Positions 42,081-52,322 of a DNA stretch of 64,000 bases are shown in pieces (within the stretch, counting starts at the first letter, position 1; every line of letters begins with the position of its first letter). The position numbers and the translations under genes were made by a program. A model generated the notes under the pieces. It worked only from the letters and a program-made list of their open reading frames with translations. It had not been told where the DNA came from and searched no databases. Source of the stretch: UBA1738 sp045538755 (GTDB lineage Bacteria > Bacillota > Clostridia > UBA1381); assembly GCA_045538755.1 (NCBI GenBank), contig JAZQEC010000038.1, positions 1 through 64,000 on the forward strand, written 5' to 3'.

Positions 42081-44045
42081 ATGGATAAATTTGAACTTGT
42101 ATCGGATTTTCAAATGTCCGGAGATCAGCCATCAGCTGTTAACAAGCTTGTAGACGGCATTAACTGTGGTATGAAATACCAAACCCTTGTCGGCGTTACA
42201 GGCTCCGGAAAAACATTTACTATGGCAAATATCATTGCTAAGGTAAATAAACCAACACTAGTTCTTGCGCATAATAAAACTCTCGCTGCACAACTTTGTA
42301 GCGAGTTTAAAGAGTTTTTTCCAAATAATGCAGTAGAATTTTTTGTGTCATACTATGACTATTATCAGCCTGAAGCATATATTCCTTCATCTGATACGTA
42401 TATAGAAAAGGACTCATCGGTAAATGATGAAATTGACGAGCTTCGTCACAGCGCCACATTTGCACTTTTTGAACGAAAAGACGTTATTATTGTTTCAAGT
42501 GTATCCTGTATTTACGGATTGGGTGACCCTGAAGACTATGAAAATTTAATGCTTTCACTCCGTGTAGGGATGGTAAAAGACCGAGAAGAAATTCTTAAAA
42601 AGCTCATTGATATGCAATACGAGCGAAATGATATTAACTTTGTTAGAAACAAGTTTAGAGTACATGGGGACGTTGTGGAAATATTCCCGTCAAATAACGG
42701 CGAAAATGCAATCAGAGTAGAGTTTTTTGGCGATGAAATCGACAGGATTGCTGAAATAAATGTAACCACAGGAGAAATTGTAGGGATAAGAAACCATGTT
42801 GTGATTTCTCCGGCATCACATTACGTGACAACAGGCGATAAGATGCAGATTGCTATTCTGGCAATTCTAGACGAGCTTCGGGAACGTATACAGTTTTTTA
42901 AGGATAACAATATGCTTATTGAAGCACAGCGTATTGAACAAAGAACTATGTATGATGTTGAAATGCTTCAGGAAATTGGATTTTGTCAGGGAATAGAAAA
43001 CTATTCAAGACTCATAAGCGGACGCTCTCCCGGTTCTGCTCCATATACACTGTTGGATTATTTTCCGGAAGATTTTCTTATGTTTATAGATGAATCGCAC
43101 GTTACAATTTCGCAGGTAAGGGCAATGTATAACGGTGACCGTGCAAGAAAGGAATCTCTTGTAAAATACGGATTCCGTCTGCCGTCTGCTTTTGACAACA
43201 GACCGCTTAAATTTGATGAATTTGAAAAGCGTATCAATCAAGTTATATTTACATCTGCAACGCCTGGCGAATATGAGAAAGAGCACTCCGAAGCGTATGC
43301 AGAGCAGCTTATAAGACCGACAGGGCTTTTAGACCCTGAGGTTATCATAAGGCCTGTGGAGCACCAAATCGATGATTTGATTTCAGAAATAAATAAGCGT
43401 GCTGAGAAAAACGAACGAGTGTTAATCACCACACTTACAAAAAAAATGGCGGAAAATCTTACAGACTACCTGCGGGAAATGGGAATAAAAGTAAAATATA
43501 TGCATTCGGAAATAAAAACTATCGAGCGTACCGAGATAATCAGGGATTTGCGAATGGGAGAATTTGATGTATTGGTTGGAATTAACTTGTTAAGAGAAGG
43601 TCTTGACCTTCCGGAAGTATCGCTTGTAGCTATTTTAGATGCCGACAAGGAAGGCTTCTTAAGAAGTGAAACCTCTTTAATCCAGACAATAGGACGTGCT
43701 GCGAGAAACGAAAACGGTCAGGTTATTATGTATGCAAATACAATTACTGGCTCTATGCAGCGTGCGATAGACGAAACTGCACGAAGGAGAACTCTTCAGG
43801 ACAAATATAATAAAGAGAATGGCATTGTTCCGCGTACTATTAAAAAGAATATTCGAGAAATTATCGAGTCTGTAAAATCAATTACGCCTGAAAAGGCTGA
43901 AGAAAGTGCAGTGAATTATGCGGTTATGCTTGAAAATCTTCACGATGAAATGCTTGCAGCTGCAGAAAATCTCGAATTTGAAAAGGCAGCAGAACTGCGT
44001 GACAGAATAAAACATTTAAAAAAAGAGTTGGGTGAAAATGAATAA
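42081..44045 (+). CDS. uvrB: excinuclease ABC subunit B
   Basis: A protein of 654 residues from ATG 42081, seven bases after GGAAGG; the ATG at 42066 precedes that site. It has Walker A in GVTGSGKTFTMAN, SYYDYYQPEAYIP (the damage-verifying beta-hairpin), FIDESHVT, helicase motifs GINLLREGLDLPEVS and QTIGRAARN, and a C-terminal UVR domain (AAENLEFEKAAELRDRIK). It loads on damaged DNA with UvrA and recruits UvrC. It overlaps uvrA. Confidence 0.96.
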   Translation: MDKFELVSDFQMSGDQPSAVNKLVDGINCGMKYQTLVGVTGSGKTFTMANIIAKVNKPTLVLAHNKTLAAQLCSEFKEFFPNNAVEFFVSYYDYYQPEAYIPSSDTYIEKDSSVNDEIDELRHSATFALFERKDVIIVSSVSCIYGLGDPEDYENLMLSLRVGMVKDREEILKKLIDMQYERNDINFVRNKFRVHGDVVEIFPSNNGENAIRVEFFGDEIDRIAEINVTTGEIVGIRNHVVISPASHYVTTGDKMQIAILAILDELRERIQFFKDNNMLIEAQRIEQRTMYDVEMLQEIGFCQGIENYSRLISGRSPGSAPYTLLDYFPEDFLMFIDESHVTISQVRAMYNGDRARKESLVKYGFRLPSAFDNRPLKFDEFEKRINQVIFTSATPGEYEKEHSEAYAEQLIRPTGLLDPEVIIRPVEHQIDDLISEINKRAEKNERVLITTLTKKMAENLTDYLREMGIKVKYMHSEIKTIERTEIIRDLRMGEFDVLVGINLLREGLDLPEVSLVAILDADKEGFLRSETSLIQTIGRAARNENGQVIMYANTITGSMQRAIDETARRRTLQDKYNKENGIVPRTIKKNIREIIESVKSITPEKAEESAVNYAVMLENLHDEMLAAAENLEFEKAAELRDRIKHLKKELGENE

Positions 44046-46863
44046 TTATATTGAAATTAAAGGGGCGAAGGTCCATAATTTAAAAAATGTATCTTTAAAA
44101 ATTCCTCGCGAGAAGCTTGTTGTACTTACCGGACTTTCGGGTTCGGGAAAGAGTTCGCTTGCGTTTGACACAATCTATGCAGAAGGGCAAAGGCGATATG
44201 TAGAGTCTCTTTCTTCTTATGCAAGACAGTTTTTAGGTCAGATGGAAAAACCTGATGTAGAAAGTATAGAAGGTCTTTCTCCGGCAATTAGTATTGACCA
44301 GAAGACAACATCAAAAAATCCACGATCAACAGTAGGAACGGTAACTGAAATTTATGATTACCTGCGTCTTTTGTATGCAAGAATAGGCATTCCGCATTGT
44401 CCAAAATGCGGAAAAGAAGTAAAGAAACAAACCATTGACCAGATAGTGGACCATGTTTTAGAGCTTGATGAAGGTACAAAAATACAAATTCTTGCACCTG
44501 TTATACGCGGCAAAAAGGGCGAACACAAAAAGATTTTTGAAAACGCAAAAAAATCAGGTTATGTACGAGTAAAAGCAGACGGCATTCAATATGATTTATC
44601 GGAAGATATAGTTTTGGAAAAAACTAAAAAACATAACGTAGAAATCATTATAGACAGACTTATAATTCGTGACGGTATTACAAAAAGACTTACCGATTCT
44701 CTTGAAAATGCTTTAGAGCTTACAGGCGATGTTGTTATGATAGAAATTATTGACGGGGAAATATTAAACTTCAGTCAAAATTATGCCTGTGATGATTGCG
44801 GAATAAGCCTTCAGGAACTTGCTCCAAGAAGCTTTTCCTTCAACAACCCTTATGGTGCTTGCAATTGCTGTGATGGTCTTGGAATACTTTCGAAAATCGA
44901 CCCTGACCTTTTAATTGTCGATGAAAATCGAACACTTTTTGAAGGTGCGATTAATTGCATGGGGTGGGCTGCTCCGGGAATTGCCGACAGTATGGCACAT
45001 ATGTATTTTAAGGGTATATTGGAACACTTTAATATAGATGCAAATACTCCGTGGAAAGATTTGCCGGAAAACGTAAGACAGACTATTCTGTACGGAACTA
45101 ATGGCGAAAAATTAGATTTTCACTATACCAGAAATTATGGCAGCGGAACATTTAGGGCTGTTTATGAAGGTGTTGTAAACAATCTTGAAAGACGTTATCG
45201 TGAAACAAGCTCAGAATACTCAAAAAGTGAAATTGAAAAGTATATAAACGAAACCACTTGTCATAAATGTCACGGAGCAAGACTTAACGATGAAATACTT
45301 GCCGTTACAATAAATGGAGTTAATATCTATGAGTTTACCTGTATGCCTATACGTGAAGAAATGGAATTTATTTCGAATTTAAATCTTACAGAACGAGAGG
45401 CATTTATAGGTGCACAAATAATAAAAGAAATAAAAGCAAGACTTCAGTTTTTGCTTGATGTTGGACTTGACTACCTTTCACTTTCACGTTCTTCCGGTAC
45501 ACTTTCGGGCGGCGAGTCGCAAAGAATAAGACTTGCAACGCAGATAGGTTCAGGACTTATGGGAGTTTTGTATATTCTGGACGAACCAAGTATCGGGCTT
45601 CACCAGAGGGATAACGAAAGGCTTATAGGAACTTTGAAGCATCTAAGAGATTTGGGAAATACTGTAATTGTAGTTGAACATGACGAGGATACTATGTATG
45701 CTGCAGACCATATTGTAGACATTGGTCCTGGAGCAGGAATTAACGGCGGAGAAGTAATTGCTGAGGGAACTGTTGAAGAAATAAAAAAATCCGAAACATC
45801 CCTTACAGGACAATACTTGTGTGGTAAAAAGAAAATAAATATTCCTAATAAGCGCAGAAAACCGGCAGATTTTATTGAGGTTATAGGGGCTTGCGAAAAT
45901 AATCTAAAAAATATTGACGTAAAAATTCCGCTCGGAGTATTTACTTGCGTGACAGGTGTTTCAGGTTCAGGAAAAAGTTCTCTTATTAATGAAATACTTT
46001 ATAAAGAACTCGCAAGGGACTTAAATCGCGCTACGACGCATCCGGGGAAACATAAAAAGATAAAAGGCGTCGAAAAGCTAGACAAAATAATAAATATTGA
46101 TCAATCACCAATAGGAAGAACACCACGTTCAAATCCTGCAACATATACCAATGTCTTTAATGATATTCGTGATGTATTTGCATCTACAAATGATGCAAAA
46201 GTAAGAGGATATAAACCCGGAAGATTCAGCTTTAATGTCAAAGGCGGGCGATGCGAGGCTTGTTCGGGTGATGGTATTGTTAAAATTGAGATGAACTTCC
46301 TTGCGGATATTTTTGTGCCGTGTGAGGTCTGCAAAGGTCAAAGATACAATCGTGAAACGCTGGAGGTAAAATATAAGGGCAAAAATATTTATGATGTTTT
46401 AGAAATGACTGTTGATGAAGCGGTTGAATTCTTTAAAAACTTGCCAAAAATAAAAAGAAAGATAGAAACCTTGCAGCAAGTAGGGCTTGGATATATAAAG
46501 CTCGGACAAAGTTCAACAACTCTTTCAGGAGGTGAAGCACAACGTGTTAAGCTTGCAACCGAACTTTCAAGAAAGGGAACAGGAAAGACAATATATGTTC
46601 TTGATGAACCTACAACAGGACTTCATACTGCTGATGTTCACAGACTGATTGATGTTTTGCAGCAGCTTGTTGATGCAGGTAATACGGTTGTAGTTATTGA
46701 GCATAATCTTGATATGATAAAAACTGCGGATTACATTATCGACTTAGGCCCTGAAGGCGGAAATGCAGGCGGAAATATCGTTACTTCAGGAACTCCGGAA
46801 GAAGTTGCTGAATGTAAGGCATCATATACAGGAAAATATCTTAAAAAGCATTTGAAAGGGTAA
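44038..46863 (+). CDS. uvrA: excinuclease ABC subunit A
   Basis: A protein of 941 residues from ATG 44038; an in-frame GTG at 44032 is possible. It has two ABC modules with Walker A GLSGSGKSSLAFD and GVSGSGKSSLINE, signature LSGGESQRIRLA and LSGGEAQRVKLA, and zinc-binding pairs CPKCGKEV, CDDC/CNCC and CEAC/CEVC. It scans DNA for lesions as a dimer. The start lies inside the last codons of uvrB, so it is translationally coupled. Confidence 0.97.
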   Translation: MNNYIEIKGAKVHNLKNVSLKIPREKLVVLTGLSGSGKSSLAFDTIYAEGQRRYVESLSSYARQFLGQMEKPDVESIEGLSPAISIDQKTTSKNPRSTVGTVTEIYDYLRLLYARIGIPHCPKCGKEVKKQTIDQIVDHVLELDEGTKIQILAPVIRGKKGEHKKIFENAKKSGYVRVKADGIQYDLSEDIVLEKTKKHNVEIIIDRLIIRDGITKRLTDSLENALELTGDVVMIEIIDGEILNFSQNYACDDCGISLQELAPRSFSFNNPYGACNCCDGLGILSKIDPDLLIVDENRTLFEGAINCMGWAAPGIADSMAHMYFKGILEHFNIDANTPWKDLPENVRQTILYGTNGEKLDFHYTRNYGSGTFRAVYEGVVNNLERRYRETSSEYSKSEIEKYINETTCHKCHGARLNDEILAVTINGVNIYEFTCMPIREEMEFISNLNLTEREAFIGAQIIKEIKARLQFLLDVGLDYLSLSRSSGTLSGGESQRIRLATQIGSGLMGVLYILDEPSIGLHQRDNERLIGTLKHLRDLGNTVIVVEHDEDTMYAADHIVDIGPGAGINGGEVIAEGTVEEIKKSETSLTGQYLCGKKKINIPNKRRKPADFIEVIGACENNLKNIDVKIPLGVFTCVTGVSGSGKSSLINEILYKELARDLNRATTHPGKHKKIKGVEKLDKIINIDQSPIGRTPRSNPATYTNVFNDIRDVFASTNDAKVRGYKPGRFSFNVKGGRCEACSGDGIVKIEMNFLADIFVPCEVCKGQRYNRETLEVKYKGKNIYDVLEMTVDEAVEFFKNLPKIKRKIETLQQVGLGYIKLGQSSTTLSGGEAQRVKLATELSRKGTGKTIYVLDEPTTGLHTADVHRLIDVLQQLVDAGNTVVVIEHNLDMIKTADYIIDLGPEGGNAGGNIVTSGTPEEVAECKASYTGKYLKKHLKG

Positions 46864-46865
46864 AT

Positions 46866-47519
46866 ATGTTTGATTTAATTTTGTTTGATTTAGACGGAAC
46901 TTTAACAGACCCAAAAGAAGGGATAACAAATTGCGTAAAATATGCACTTGAATACTTTGACATTAAAGAAAACGACGAAGCAACACTCTTAAAATTTATA
47001 GGTCCGCCGCTTTACGACTCGTTTCGTGAAATTTACGGATTTTCACACAATGATGCAAATCTTGCGGTAGAAAAGTATCGTGAAAGATTTTCTACAATAG
47101 GACTTTTTGAAAACTCCGCTTTAGATGGTGCAACAGAAATGTTAAAGACACTTAAACAAAAAGGCAAAAAGCTTGCTCTTGCAACGTCAAAACCGTTTGT
47201 ATTTGCTGAAAAAATAATAAAAAAATTCGGTATGTGGGATTATTTTGACTATGTCGTAGGAGCGGAACTTGATGGCACTCGTAATTATAAGGATGAAGTC
47301 ATAGCAGAAGTTTTAAAGCAAGCAAAGATTTCTGATTTATCAAAGGCAGTAATGATAGGGGACAGAAAACAGGATATTATTGGTGCTAAAAAGTGTAATA
47401 TTGCTTCGATAGGTGTAAAATGCGGCTATGCAGAGGAAAACGAACTTGAAGATGCAGGTGCCAATTTTGTATTTGAAAATCTCTTTGAACTTCTTGACTT
47501 TTTGAAAAAAACTGCTTGA
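46866..47519 (+). CDS. HAD-superfamily phosphatase (phosphoglycolate phosphatase-like)
   Basis: A protein of 217 residues. HAD motifs are LFDLDGTLTDPKEG (motif I, nucleophile Asp at 8), LALATSKP (II), and KAVMIGDRKQDIIGAKKC (IV), with a helical cap (about 17-90). It resembles the PgpH/Gph/PpaX group or the 5'-nucleotidase-like HADs; the substrate cannot be told. It follows uvrA by two bases and its stop lies inside the -35 box of the thrS promoter. Confidence 0.88.
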   Translation: MFDLILFDLDGTLTDPKEGITNCVKYALEYFDIKENDEATLLKFIGPPLYDSFREIYGFSHNDANLAVEKYRERFSTIGLFENSALDGATEMLKTLKQKGKKLALATSKPFVFAEKIIKKFGMWDYFDYVVGAELDGTRNYKDEVIAEVLKQAKISDLSKAVMIGDRKQDIIGAKKCNIASIGVKCGYAEENELEDAGANFVFENLFELLDFLKKTA

Positions 47520-47544
47520 CTTTTCTAGCAAAAAGTGTCATAAT
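47516..47544 (+). promoter_or_regulatory. promoter of thrS
   Basis: TTGACT (47516-47521), a 17-base spacer, CATAAT (47539-47544). The -35 box overlaps the TGA of the HAD gene. Confidence 0.8.
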
Positions 47545-47549
47545 ATAAG

Positions 47550-47804
47550 ATAAAGACGATGAAAAAGACAGTAGTTATCTGCGGATCCAACAAGAGAGGA
47601 AATGTCGTGGCTGTAAGTGTTTCTTTGGTGACAGATAATGAAAACCACTTTGGAGTTGCATATCGAAAAGTACAGTAGGTATCGCCGCGTAGCTTTGCGT
47701 TATAAGCAGAATGAGTGATGATTTATCATAATTAGGGTGGAACCGTGCATTGTATTTTGCACCCCTAAGAAAGCGTATAGTTTTCTTGGGGTGTTTTTAT
47801 TTTG
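47550..47804 (+). ncRNA. T-box riboswitch, threonine
   Basis: The leader has stem I with the AGTA/GAA internal-loop pair (AGTA near 47562-47568; GAA 47640-47642). The specifier codon ACC (Thr) is at 47644-47646 and is followed by A. The T-box AGGGTGGAACCGTG is at 47735-47748, with UGGA complementary to a tRNA ending UCCA (discriminator U, right for tRNA-Thr). The terminator stem 47761-47773/47782-47794 carries a T-run. Uncharged tRNA-Thr should allow read-through into thrS. It fills the gap 47520-47852. Confidence 0.93.
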
Positions 47805-47852
47805 AGAAAACTACTATTATTGTAATAAATATTTTGAAAGGGAGTAAAAATA

Positions 47853-49601
47853 ATGGAAATGAACGAACTACAAACTTTAAGACACTCGGCATCGCACGTA
47901 ATGGCGCAGGCTGTAAAAAGACTGTTCCCAGAAACAAAGCTGGCGATAGGCCCTGCAATCGATACAGGATTCTACTATGATTTTGACTCAGAGCATACAT
48001 TTACGCCGGAAGATTTAGAAAAAATTGAAGCAGAAATGAAGAATATTGCAAAAGAAAATCTTAAAATTGAAAGATTTGAACTTCCAAAAGCTGAAGCACT
48101 TGAGCTTATGAAAGATGAGCCATACAAAATTGAGCTTATAAATGATTTACCTGAAGGCAAAGTGATTTCCTTCTATAAACAGGGTGATTTTACCGACCTT
48201 TGCGCAGGCCCACACATAAACTATACCAGCAAGGTAAAAGCATTCAAGCTTTTGAGTGCAACAGGAGCATACTGGAGAGGCGACGAGCATAATAAGATGC
48301 TACAAAGAATTTATGGTACAGCTTTCAAAACAAAAGACGAACTTAATGAGTATTTAGAAAAAAGGGAAGAAGCTAAAAAGCGTGACCATAATAAACTCGG
48401 ACGTGAGCTTGAACTTTTTACAACATCAGATATAATCGGTCAAGGGCTTCCTATAATGCTTCCAAAAGGTGCAAGAGTTATACAGCTACTGCAGAGATTT
48501 GTTGAAGACGAAGAACAAAAAAGAGGCTGGCAACTTACTAAAACTCCTCTTATGGCAAAGAGTGACCTTTATAAATTATCCGGTCACTGGGACCATTATC
48601 AGGACGGAATGTTTGTTTTAGGTGATGAAGAAAAGGATAAGGAAGTATTTGCTTTAAGACCAATGACCTGTCCGTTCCAATATCAGGCATTTTTAAATAG
48701 AGGACGTTCATACAGGGATCTTCCAATGCGTCTTAATGAAACATCTACACTTTTTAGAAACGAAGCTTCAGGCGAAATGCACGGGCTTATACGTGTGCGC
48801 CAATTCACTATTTCGGAAGGCCACCTGATGTGTACACCTGAGCAACTTGAAGATGAATTTAAGGGTTGTCTTGAGCTTGCAATTTATATGCTCAAAACAC
48901 TTGGACTTTATGAAGATGTATCATACCGTTTCTCACAGTGGGATCCTGATGACAGAGAAAAATATATAGGAACCGAGGAGCAGTGGGACGAAGCACAGGG
49001 AATTATGGAGAAAATTCTTAATCACCTTGAAATCCCATATAAGGTGGGAGTAGGTGAGGCTGCGTTCTATGGCCCAAAACTTGACATACAGATTAAAAAT
49101 GTTTATGGAAAAGAAGATACTTTGATTACAATTCAGATAGACCAGATGTTAGCAGAAAAGTTTGGTATGGAATATGTTGATAAAGACGGTGTTAAGAAAA
49201 ATCCGTATATCATTCACAGAACTTCACTCGGATGCTATGAAAGAACACTGGCGCTTTTAATCGAAAAATATGCAGGAGCATTTCCTGTATGGCTCGCTCC
49301 TGTTCAGGTAAAAATTCTGCCTATCGCAGACAGACACCATGAATATGCAAGAGGAATTGCTAAAAAACTTGAAGACGCTGGAATTATACGAATTGAGATT
49401 GACGACCGTGCTGAAAAAATTGGTTATAAAATTCGTGAAGCACAGCTTGAAAAAGTACCTTATATGCTTGTTGTTGGTGATAAGGATATTGAAAATAATG
49501 CAGTTGCAGTGCGTTCAAGGAAGGAAGGCGATTTAGGCAGCAAGAGTATTGATGAATTTATCGCTGATGTGTTGGAAGAAATTAAAACAAAGAAGATTTA
49601 A
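47853..49601 (+). CDS. thrS: threonyl-tRNA synthetase lacking the TGS domain
   Basis: A protein of 582 residues; common bacterial ThrRS is about 640. The protein begins directly at the editing domain (LRHSASHVMAQAVKRLFP; the metal/editing His pair plus CAGPHINYTS), so the N-terminal TGS domain (about 60 residues) is absent. Class II motifs follow: motif 2 MRLNETSTLFRNEASGEMHG, motif 3 HRTSLGCYERTLALLIE, and the C-terminal anticodon domain (VQVKILPIADRHHEYA). AAGGGAG eight bases before ATG supports the start, and the T-box terminator just upstream leaves no room for a TGS. Confidence 0.95.
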   Translation: MEMNELQTLRHSASHVMAQAVKRLFPETKLAIGPAIDTGFYYDFDSEHTFTPEDLEKIEAEMKNIAKENLKIERFELPKAEALELMKDEPYKIELINDLPEGKVISFYKQGDFTDLCAGPHINYTSKVKAFKLLSATGAYWRGDEHNKMLQRIYGTAFKTKDELNEYLEKREEAKKRDHNKLGRELELFTTSDIIGQGLPIMLPKGARVIQLLQRFVEDEEQKRGWQLTKTPLMAKSDLYKLSGHWDHYQDGMFVLGDEEKDKEVFALRPMTCPFQYQAFLNRGRSYRDLPMRLNETSTLFRNEASGEMHGLIRVRQFTISEGHLMCTPEQLEDEFKGCLELAIYMLKTLGLYEDVSYRFSQWDPDDREKYIGTEEQWDEAQGIMEKILNHLEIPYKVGVGEAAFYGPKLDIQIKNVYGKEDTLITIQIDQMLAEKFGMEYVDKDGVKKNPYIIHRTSLGCYERTLALLIEKYAGAFPVWLAPVQVKILPIADRHHEYARGIAKKLEDAGIIRIEIDDRAEKIGYKIREAQLEKVPYMLVVGDKDIENNAVAVRSRKEGDLGSKSIDEFIADVLEEIKTKKI

Positions 49602-49608
49602 CTGATAT

Positions 49609-49631
49609 ACGGGAGTGATATTCACTCCCGT
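49609..49631 (+). terminator. hairpin after thrS
   Basis: ACGGGAGTG (49609-49617) pairs perfectly with CACTCCCGT (49623-49631). The following TGTCAC is not T-rich, so termination strength is uncertain. Confidence 0.6.
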
Positions 49632-49679
49632 TGTCACAAAATGGAACTGTTTTCATAATATGTTTACAGGGTGATTTGT

Positions 49680-50336
49680 ATGAAAATAGTTTTTAATAAA
49701 GGTATTGGAATTTCAAAAAAATTTTTTTGTGTGTCTATTTTTTTGATAACTTTTTTCATTTTAATTTCCTTTTCTTTTGTGGTTTTGGCACAAATTCGCC
49801 CTGTTTTTGAACAAAAAGCATCAAATGCTGCAAAAATTAAAGCAATAGATGTGATTAACAAGGCTACTGATGATGTATTTGAAGACATAAGTTCACTTGA
49901 ATTGGTGAATATAAATACAAAAGAAAGTGGTGAAATTAATTCTGTAAGTGCCAACAGCATCGCAATGAATAAGCTTAAAACTCTGTTATCGCAAAGCTTA
50001 CAAAAATGTACAGAAAAATCTGAAGACTCCACAATACATATACCAATAGGAAGTCTCACACCATTTTCTGTACTTCAAGGTATGGGATATCGCATACCTA
50101 TTAAAATTGCAACTGACGGATTTTCAAAAATAGATTTTAAAAGTGAGTTTTCTAATGCAGGACTTAATCAGGTTAAGCATAAAATTTATATGGTTGCAAG
50201 TGTCAATATTTCTGTGATTTCATCAGCAATGACAAAAACAGAAACAATCACAACCGAAATTCCTGTAGCAGAAACCGTAATTGTAGGCACAGTCCCCAAC
50301 TATTACGGAGACAGCCTAAATATTGTAGGGAGATAA
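49680..50336 (+). CDS. yunB: sporulation protein YunB
   Basis: A protein of 218 residues from ATG 49680 (AGGGTG six bases before; a GTG at 49671 is alternative). It has one N-terminal membrane helix (about 16-40), then an exported domain. The YunB pattern is visible: RPVFEQKASNAAKIKAIDVINKA, ISVSANSIAMNKLK-like segment, IPIGSLTPFSVLQGMGYRIPI and TTEIPVAETVIVGTVPNYY. In Bacillus yunB is a sigma-E mother-cell gene of unclear biochemical role. It is followed four bases later by ligA. Confidence 0.88.
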   Translation: MKIVFNKGIGISKKFFCVSIFLITFFILISFSFVVLAQIRPVFEQKASNAAKIKAIDVINKATDDVFEDISSLELVNINTKESGEINSVSANSIAMNKLKTLLSQSLQKCTEKSEDSTIHIPIGSLTPFSVLQGMGYRIPIKIATDGFSKIDFKSEFSNAGLNQVKHKIYMVASVNISVISSAMTKTETITTEIPVAETVIVGTVPNYYGDSLNIVGR

Positions 50337-50339
50337 ATT

Positions 50340-52322
50340 ATGGATAAAATACAAAAACGAATTGAAGAGTTATCAAGTTTACTTGAATACCATTCAAAAA
50401 AATATTACGTTGAAGACAATCCTGAAATTTCAGATTACGAGTATGATATGATGCTTCGCGAGCTTGAAAATCTCGAAGAAGAACATCCAGAGTATTTATC
50501 ACCTTTATCTCCAACGCAGCGTGTAGGCGGCAAACCCCTGGATAAATTTGAACAAGTAACTCATAGTGTTGTAATGGAAAGTCTTCAGGATGCGTTTTCA
50601 GAAGAAGAAATTTATGATTTTGACAGACGAGTCAGCGAGAATATTACAGGATATGATTATGTTGTTGAGCACAAAATTGATGGGCTATCAGTTTCTCTTG
50701 AATATGTAAACGGAAAATTTGTGCGTGGTTCTACAAGAGGCGACGGAACGGTCGGTGAGGATGTGACACAAAATTTAAAGACGATCAAATCGATACCAAT
50801 GAAGCTTACAGAGGCTATACCTTTTTTGGAAGTGCGCGGCGAAGTTTATATTTCAAAAGAAAATTTCAGAAAAATAAATGAAGAAAGGGAAGAACAAGAA
50901 GAACCAACTTTTGCTAACCCAAGAAATGCTGCAGCAGGGTCACTTCGTCAGCTTGATCCACAAATCGCAGCAAGACGGAAAATGGATATTTTTGTTTTTA
51001 ATATCCAGCAAGTTGAGGGTGTTGAAATAAAATCTCACATTGAAGGCTTGAGATTTTTGAAAAAGCTTGGTTTTAAAACTATTTTAAACGATACAGTTTT
51101 TCCTGATATAAAATCAGCCTTTATACAGGTTAAAAATATCGGAGAAGAGCGTGGAAGTCTTCCGTTTGATATTGACGGAGCAGTTATAAAGGTTAACAGT
51201 CTTGATTCAAGAAAAAAACTTGGCTCAACATCTAAATTTCCAAGATGGGCTATTGCCTACAAATATCCGCCCGAACAAAAGGAGACCAAACTTCTTGATA
51301 TTCTTGTACAGGTGGGACGTACAGGGGCTGTCACGCCGCTTGCGGTGCTTGTACCAGTACATGTTGCAGGAACAACAGTTTCACGTGCAACTCTTCATAA
51401 TCAAGATTATATTGACGAAAAAGATATAAAAATAGGGGATACTGTTATAATACAAAAGGCAGGAGATATAATACCTGAAATTCTTGAGGTGAAAAAAGAA
51501 AAACGTACAGGCGATGAAATCACTTTTAGAATGCCTGAAAAATGCCCTGTTTGCGGCGCGATGGTCGTAAGGGAAGAAGGAGAAGCTGCCTTTAGATGTA
51601 CAGGTGCAAGCTGTCCTGCACAAATTACACGTAATATAATCCATTTTGTTTCGAGAAATGCTATGGATATAGACGGTTTAGGTCCTGCAATAATAAATCA
51701 GCTTTTAGAACGCGGATTAATTAAAAATGCAGCGGATTTATACTATATAAAAGCAGAAGATGTAGAAGACATGGATAAGATGGGAAAAAAATCTGCCGAA
51801 AATCTTATCAAAGCAATAAATGCGTCTAAAGAAAATTCTCTTTCTAAGCTTGTAACTGCACTTGGCATACGTTTTGTAGGCGCTAAAGCATCAAAATTAA
51901 TTGCATCGTATGCAAAAAATATGGACAATCTTATGGTGCTTTCCAAGGAAGATCTTACATCAATAGATGAAATTGGCGAAGTTATGGCAGATAGTATTAC
52001 AAAATATTTTAAAGAACCACAAAATGTTGAGTTGATAGAAAAACTGCGCTCGGCAGGCGTGAATTTTGAAGAAAATACTACAAACAATTCTGATATGCGA
52101 TTTGAAAATATGACATTTGTTTTAACCGGTACACTCAGTGAATTCACACGAAACGAAGCGTCGGAAATAATTGAAAATTTTGGTGGAAAAACTTCATCAA
52201 GCGTGTCTAAAAAAACAACGTATGTTTTGGCAGGCGAAGAGGCTGGCAGCAAGCTTGATAAGGCAAACAAGCTTGGAGTAAAGGTAATCACTGAAGCGGA
52301 ATTTAAGGAAATGATTTTATGA
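50340..52322 (+). CDS. ligA: NAD-dependent DNA ligase
   Basis: A protein of 660 residues. It has the Ia domain with YYVEDNPEISDYEYDMM, the nucleophile Lys in VVEHKIDGLSVSLEY (KxDG), TRGDGTVGEDVTQN, an OB fold, a zinc finger (CPVCGAMV ... CTGASCPAQ), HhH repeats and a C-terminal BRCT (about 585-660, NMTFVLTGTLSEFTRNEA). It seals nicks in replication and repair. It overlaps the DUF6873 gene by four bases. Confidence 0.96.
   Translation: MDKIQKRIEELSSLLEYHSKKYYVEDNPEISDYEYDMMLRELENLEEEHPEYLSPLSPTQRVGGKPLDKFEQVTHSVVMESLQDAFSEEEIYDFDRRVSENITGYDYVVEHKIDGLSVSLEYVNGKFVRGSTRGDGTVGEDVTQNLKTIKSIPMKLTEAIPFLEVRGEVYISKENFRKINEEREEQEEPTFANPRNAAAGSLRQLDPQIAARRKMDIFVFNIQQVEGVEIKSHIEGLRFLKKLGFKTILNDTVFPDIKSAFIQVKNIGEERGSLPFDIDGAVIKVNSLDSRKKLGSTSKFPRWAIAYKYPPEQKETKLLDILVQVGRTGAVTPLAVLVPVHVAGTTVSRATLHNQDYIDEKDIKIGDTVIIQKAGDIIPEILEVKKEKRTGDEITFRMPEKCPVCGAMVVREEGEAAFRCTGASCPAQITRNIIHFVSRNAMDIDGLGPAIINQLLERGLIKNAADLYYIKAEDVEDMDKMGKKSAENLIKAINASKENSLSKLVTALGIRFVGAKASKLIASYAKNMDNLMVLSKEDLTSIDEIGEVMADSITKYFKEPQNVELIEKLRSAGVNFEENTTNNSDMRFENMTFVLTGTLSEFTRNEASEIIENFGGKTSSSVSKKTTYVLAGEEAGSKLDKANKLGVKVITEAEFKEMIL

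Noticed and set aside
47750..47980. 76-codon open frame around the thrS start
   Set aside because: It overlaps the T-box terminator and the out-of-frame start of thrS; it is a shadow.
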